Below are positions 62,983 through 64,000 of a stretch of 64,000 bases of DNA, piece after piece. The translations under genes and the position numbers were made by a program. The stretch's first letter is position 1. Each line of letters begins with the position of its first letter. The stretch is from BD2-11 sp965115885 (GTDB taxonomy: Bacteria; Gemmatimonadota; Gemmatimonadetes; Longimicrobiales; Gaopeijiaceae). The notes under the pieces are model-generated. The model worked only from the letters and a program-made list of their open reading frames with translations. It did no database searches and was not told the origin of the DNA. The stretch is taken from the NCBI GenBank assembly GCA_965115885.1, contig OZ220479.1, positions 3,644,786-3,708,785 of the forward strand, in the 5' to 3' direction.

Positions 62983-64000
62983 ATGCCGACCCGACGAATC
63001 CGTCCGACCCTCCACCCCACCCTCTTCTTCGCTTTGGCCTCGGCCTTTGCGGTGCCGATCTCCCCCGCCCCTCTCCCCGCCCAGTCCCTCCCCACCATCG
63101 AGGAGCACACCCGAGCCGCGACCGCAATGGAGGGCTTCTTCAACCTCTACTGGGACGACTCCGCCGGGACGCTCTACTGGGAGATCGCCGAGTTGGACAC
63201 CGAGTTCCTCTATCAGATCTCGATGGGATCGGGGCTCGGGAGCAACCCGGTGGGCATCGACCGGGGGCAGTTGCGCGGGACGCACGTCCTCGAGGCGCGC
63301 CGCGTCGGGCCGCGGGTGTTGCTGATCGAGCCCAACTACGAGTTCCAGGCCATCACCGACAACGCCGCCGAGGCGCGGGCCGTGCGCGACGCCTTCGCGC
63401 CCTCGGTGCACTGGGGCTTCGATGTCGTGGCCCGTACCGGAGACCGCGTGCTGGTGGACGCGACCGAATTCTTCATGCGCGACGCGCGCGGAGTCGCGAA
63501 CCAGATCGCGCAGCGGGGCCAGGGACGGTTCCAGCTGGACGCGTCCCGCAGCGCCATCCATCTGCCCAGCACCAAGTCGTTCCCGGAGAACACCGAGGTC
63601 GAGGCGATGCTCACCTTCACGAGCGATCGCCCCGGCAACTTGGTCGCCGGCGTGGCGGCCACGGGAAGCACCTTCACCGTGCGTCAGCACCATTCCTTCG
63701 TCCGGCTGCCCGGCCCCGGATACGAGCCGCGCGTCGCCGATCCCCGCATCGGGGTGAACGGGCCGACCGTGCGCGACTACGCGAGCCCCATCGACCGGGA
63801 CATGCGCATCCGTTGGGCGGCGCGCCACCGCCTGCAGAAGCGCGATCCGGACGCGGAGCGCTCCGAGGTGGTCGAGCCCATCGTCTACTACGTGGATCCG
63901 GGTACGCCCGAGCCGGTGCGAAGCGCGCTCATCGAGGGGGCGAGCTGGTGGGCCGATGCCTTCGAGGAGGCGGGCTTCGTCGACGCTTTCCGGGTCGAAG
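62983..64000 (+). CDS. Zinc-dependent metalloprotease with DUF5117 domain, 5' part
   Basis: 339 residues are present and the frame is open at the window end. A signal peptide (LFFALASAFAVPISPAPLPAQS) follows the ATG, which has a GAGG site. The DUF5117 domain begins at GFFNLYWDDSAGTLYWEI and includes GLGSNPVGIDRGQL, FEF-type PNYEFQA and SFPENTEVEAMLTF. The last residues (EPIVYYVDPGTPEPVRSALIEGASWWADAFEEAGF) lead to the zinc-binding HEVGH motif expected just beyond the end. These large exported metalloproteases are abundant in Gemmatimonadota and Bacteroidota. Confidence 0.93.
   Translation, partial: MPTRRIRPTLHPTLFFALASAFAVPISPAPLPAQSLPTIEEHTRAATAMEGFFNLYWDDSAGTLYWEIAELDTEFLYQISMGSGLGSNPVGIDRGQLRGTHVLEARRVGPRVLLIEPNYEFQAITDNAAEARAVRDAFAPSVHWGFDVVARTGDRVLVDATEFFMRDARGVANQIAQRGQGRFQLDASRSAIHLPSTKSFPENTEVEAMLTFTSDRPGNLVAGVAATGSTFTVRQHHSFVRLPGPGYEPRVADPRIGVNGPTVRDYASPIDRDMRIRWAARHRLQKRDPDAERSEVVEPIVYYVDPGTPEPVRSALIEGASWWADAFEEAGFVDAFRVE

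Overview
The window is a high-GC stretch of a bacterial chromosome. Its gene content suggests a Gemmatimonadota-like organism: several secreted S9 prolyl-oligopeptidase-type peptidases, a DUF5117 zinc metalloprotease, an LVIVD-repeat protein, a Tat-exported epimerase and many signal-peptide or lipoprotein genes. This is inference from gene content; no rRNA or marker phylogeny is available here.

Layout. (i) 1-8.7 kb is ordinary chromosome: the end of a penicillin acylase, a beta-hydroxyacid dehydrogenase, a secreted amidase, a lipoprotein, an S9 peptidase, a 10-formyl-THF-hydrolase-type formyltransferase, a rhodanese protein and a DUF481 porin-like protein. (ii) 8.7-34.5 kb is a heavily rearranged defence island. 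A nine-gene minus-strand operon (20175 down to 8787) looks like a DNA phosphorothioation system: dndC, dndA, a GHKL ATPase, two unknown proteins, a PLD-helicase, a 73-aa protein, dndD and a dndE-like gene. It resembles the archaeal dndCDEA-pbeABCD type and has no dndB in the window. Its dndC carries an in-frame TGA, and an IS21-family element lies about 16 bp upstream of the dndC start. Next to it is a type I Zorya system (zorABCD) whose zorA is split.

The main discovery is a reciprocal inversion of about 9.9 kb (about 22093-31971) with one breakpoint inside istB and the other inside zorA. The ORF at 21416-23083 is IstB N-terminus plus ZorA C-terminus. The ORF at 33017-31833 (minus) is ZorA N-terminus plus IstB C-terminus. 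Both junctions lie in a shared 7-bp TGGACCG in the same codon phase. Undoing the inversion in silico restores a 271-aa IstB, a roughly 678-aa ZorA, an IS21 element of about 2.5 kb with correctly inverted ends, and a continuous zorABCD operon. A second rearrangement is a duplicated segment of about 265 bp (28441-28705 and 32954-33225) that supplies the start codon, ribosome binding site and first residues of the zorA reading frame. A Panacea-like/DUF2335 gene pair lies just beyond.

(iii) 35-61 kb is again core-like chromosome: methylmalonate-semialdehyde dehydrogenase, an S9 peptidase, a CcdA/TlpA redox pair, a GlcD-GlcE fusion, an MBL hydrolase, an fRMsr/GAF protein, an MscS channel, an SDR, a HyuA-HyuB fusion, an M42 peptidase, FxsA, IspH, dihydrolipoyl dehydrogenase, tRNA-Pro(GGG), an RCC1-DUF305 fusion and an LVIVD protein. 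(iv) 61.4-62.8 kb holds a distinctly AT-richer KAP-family NTPase, probably acquired. The window ends inside a DUF5117 metalloprotease gene. No CRISPR array or rRNA gene was seen.
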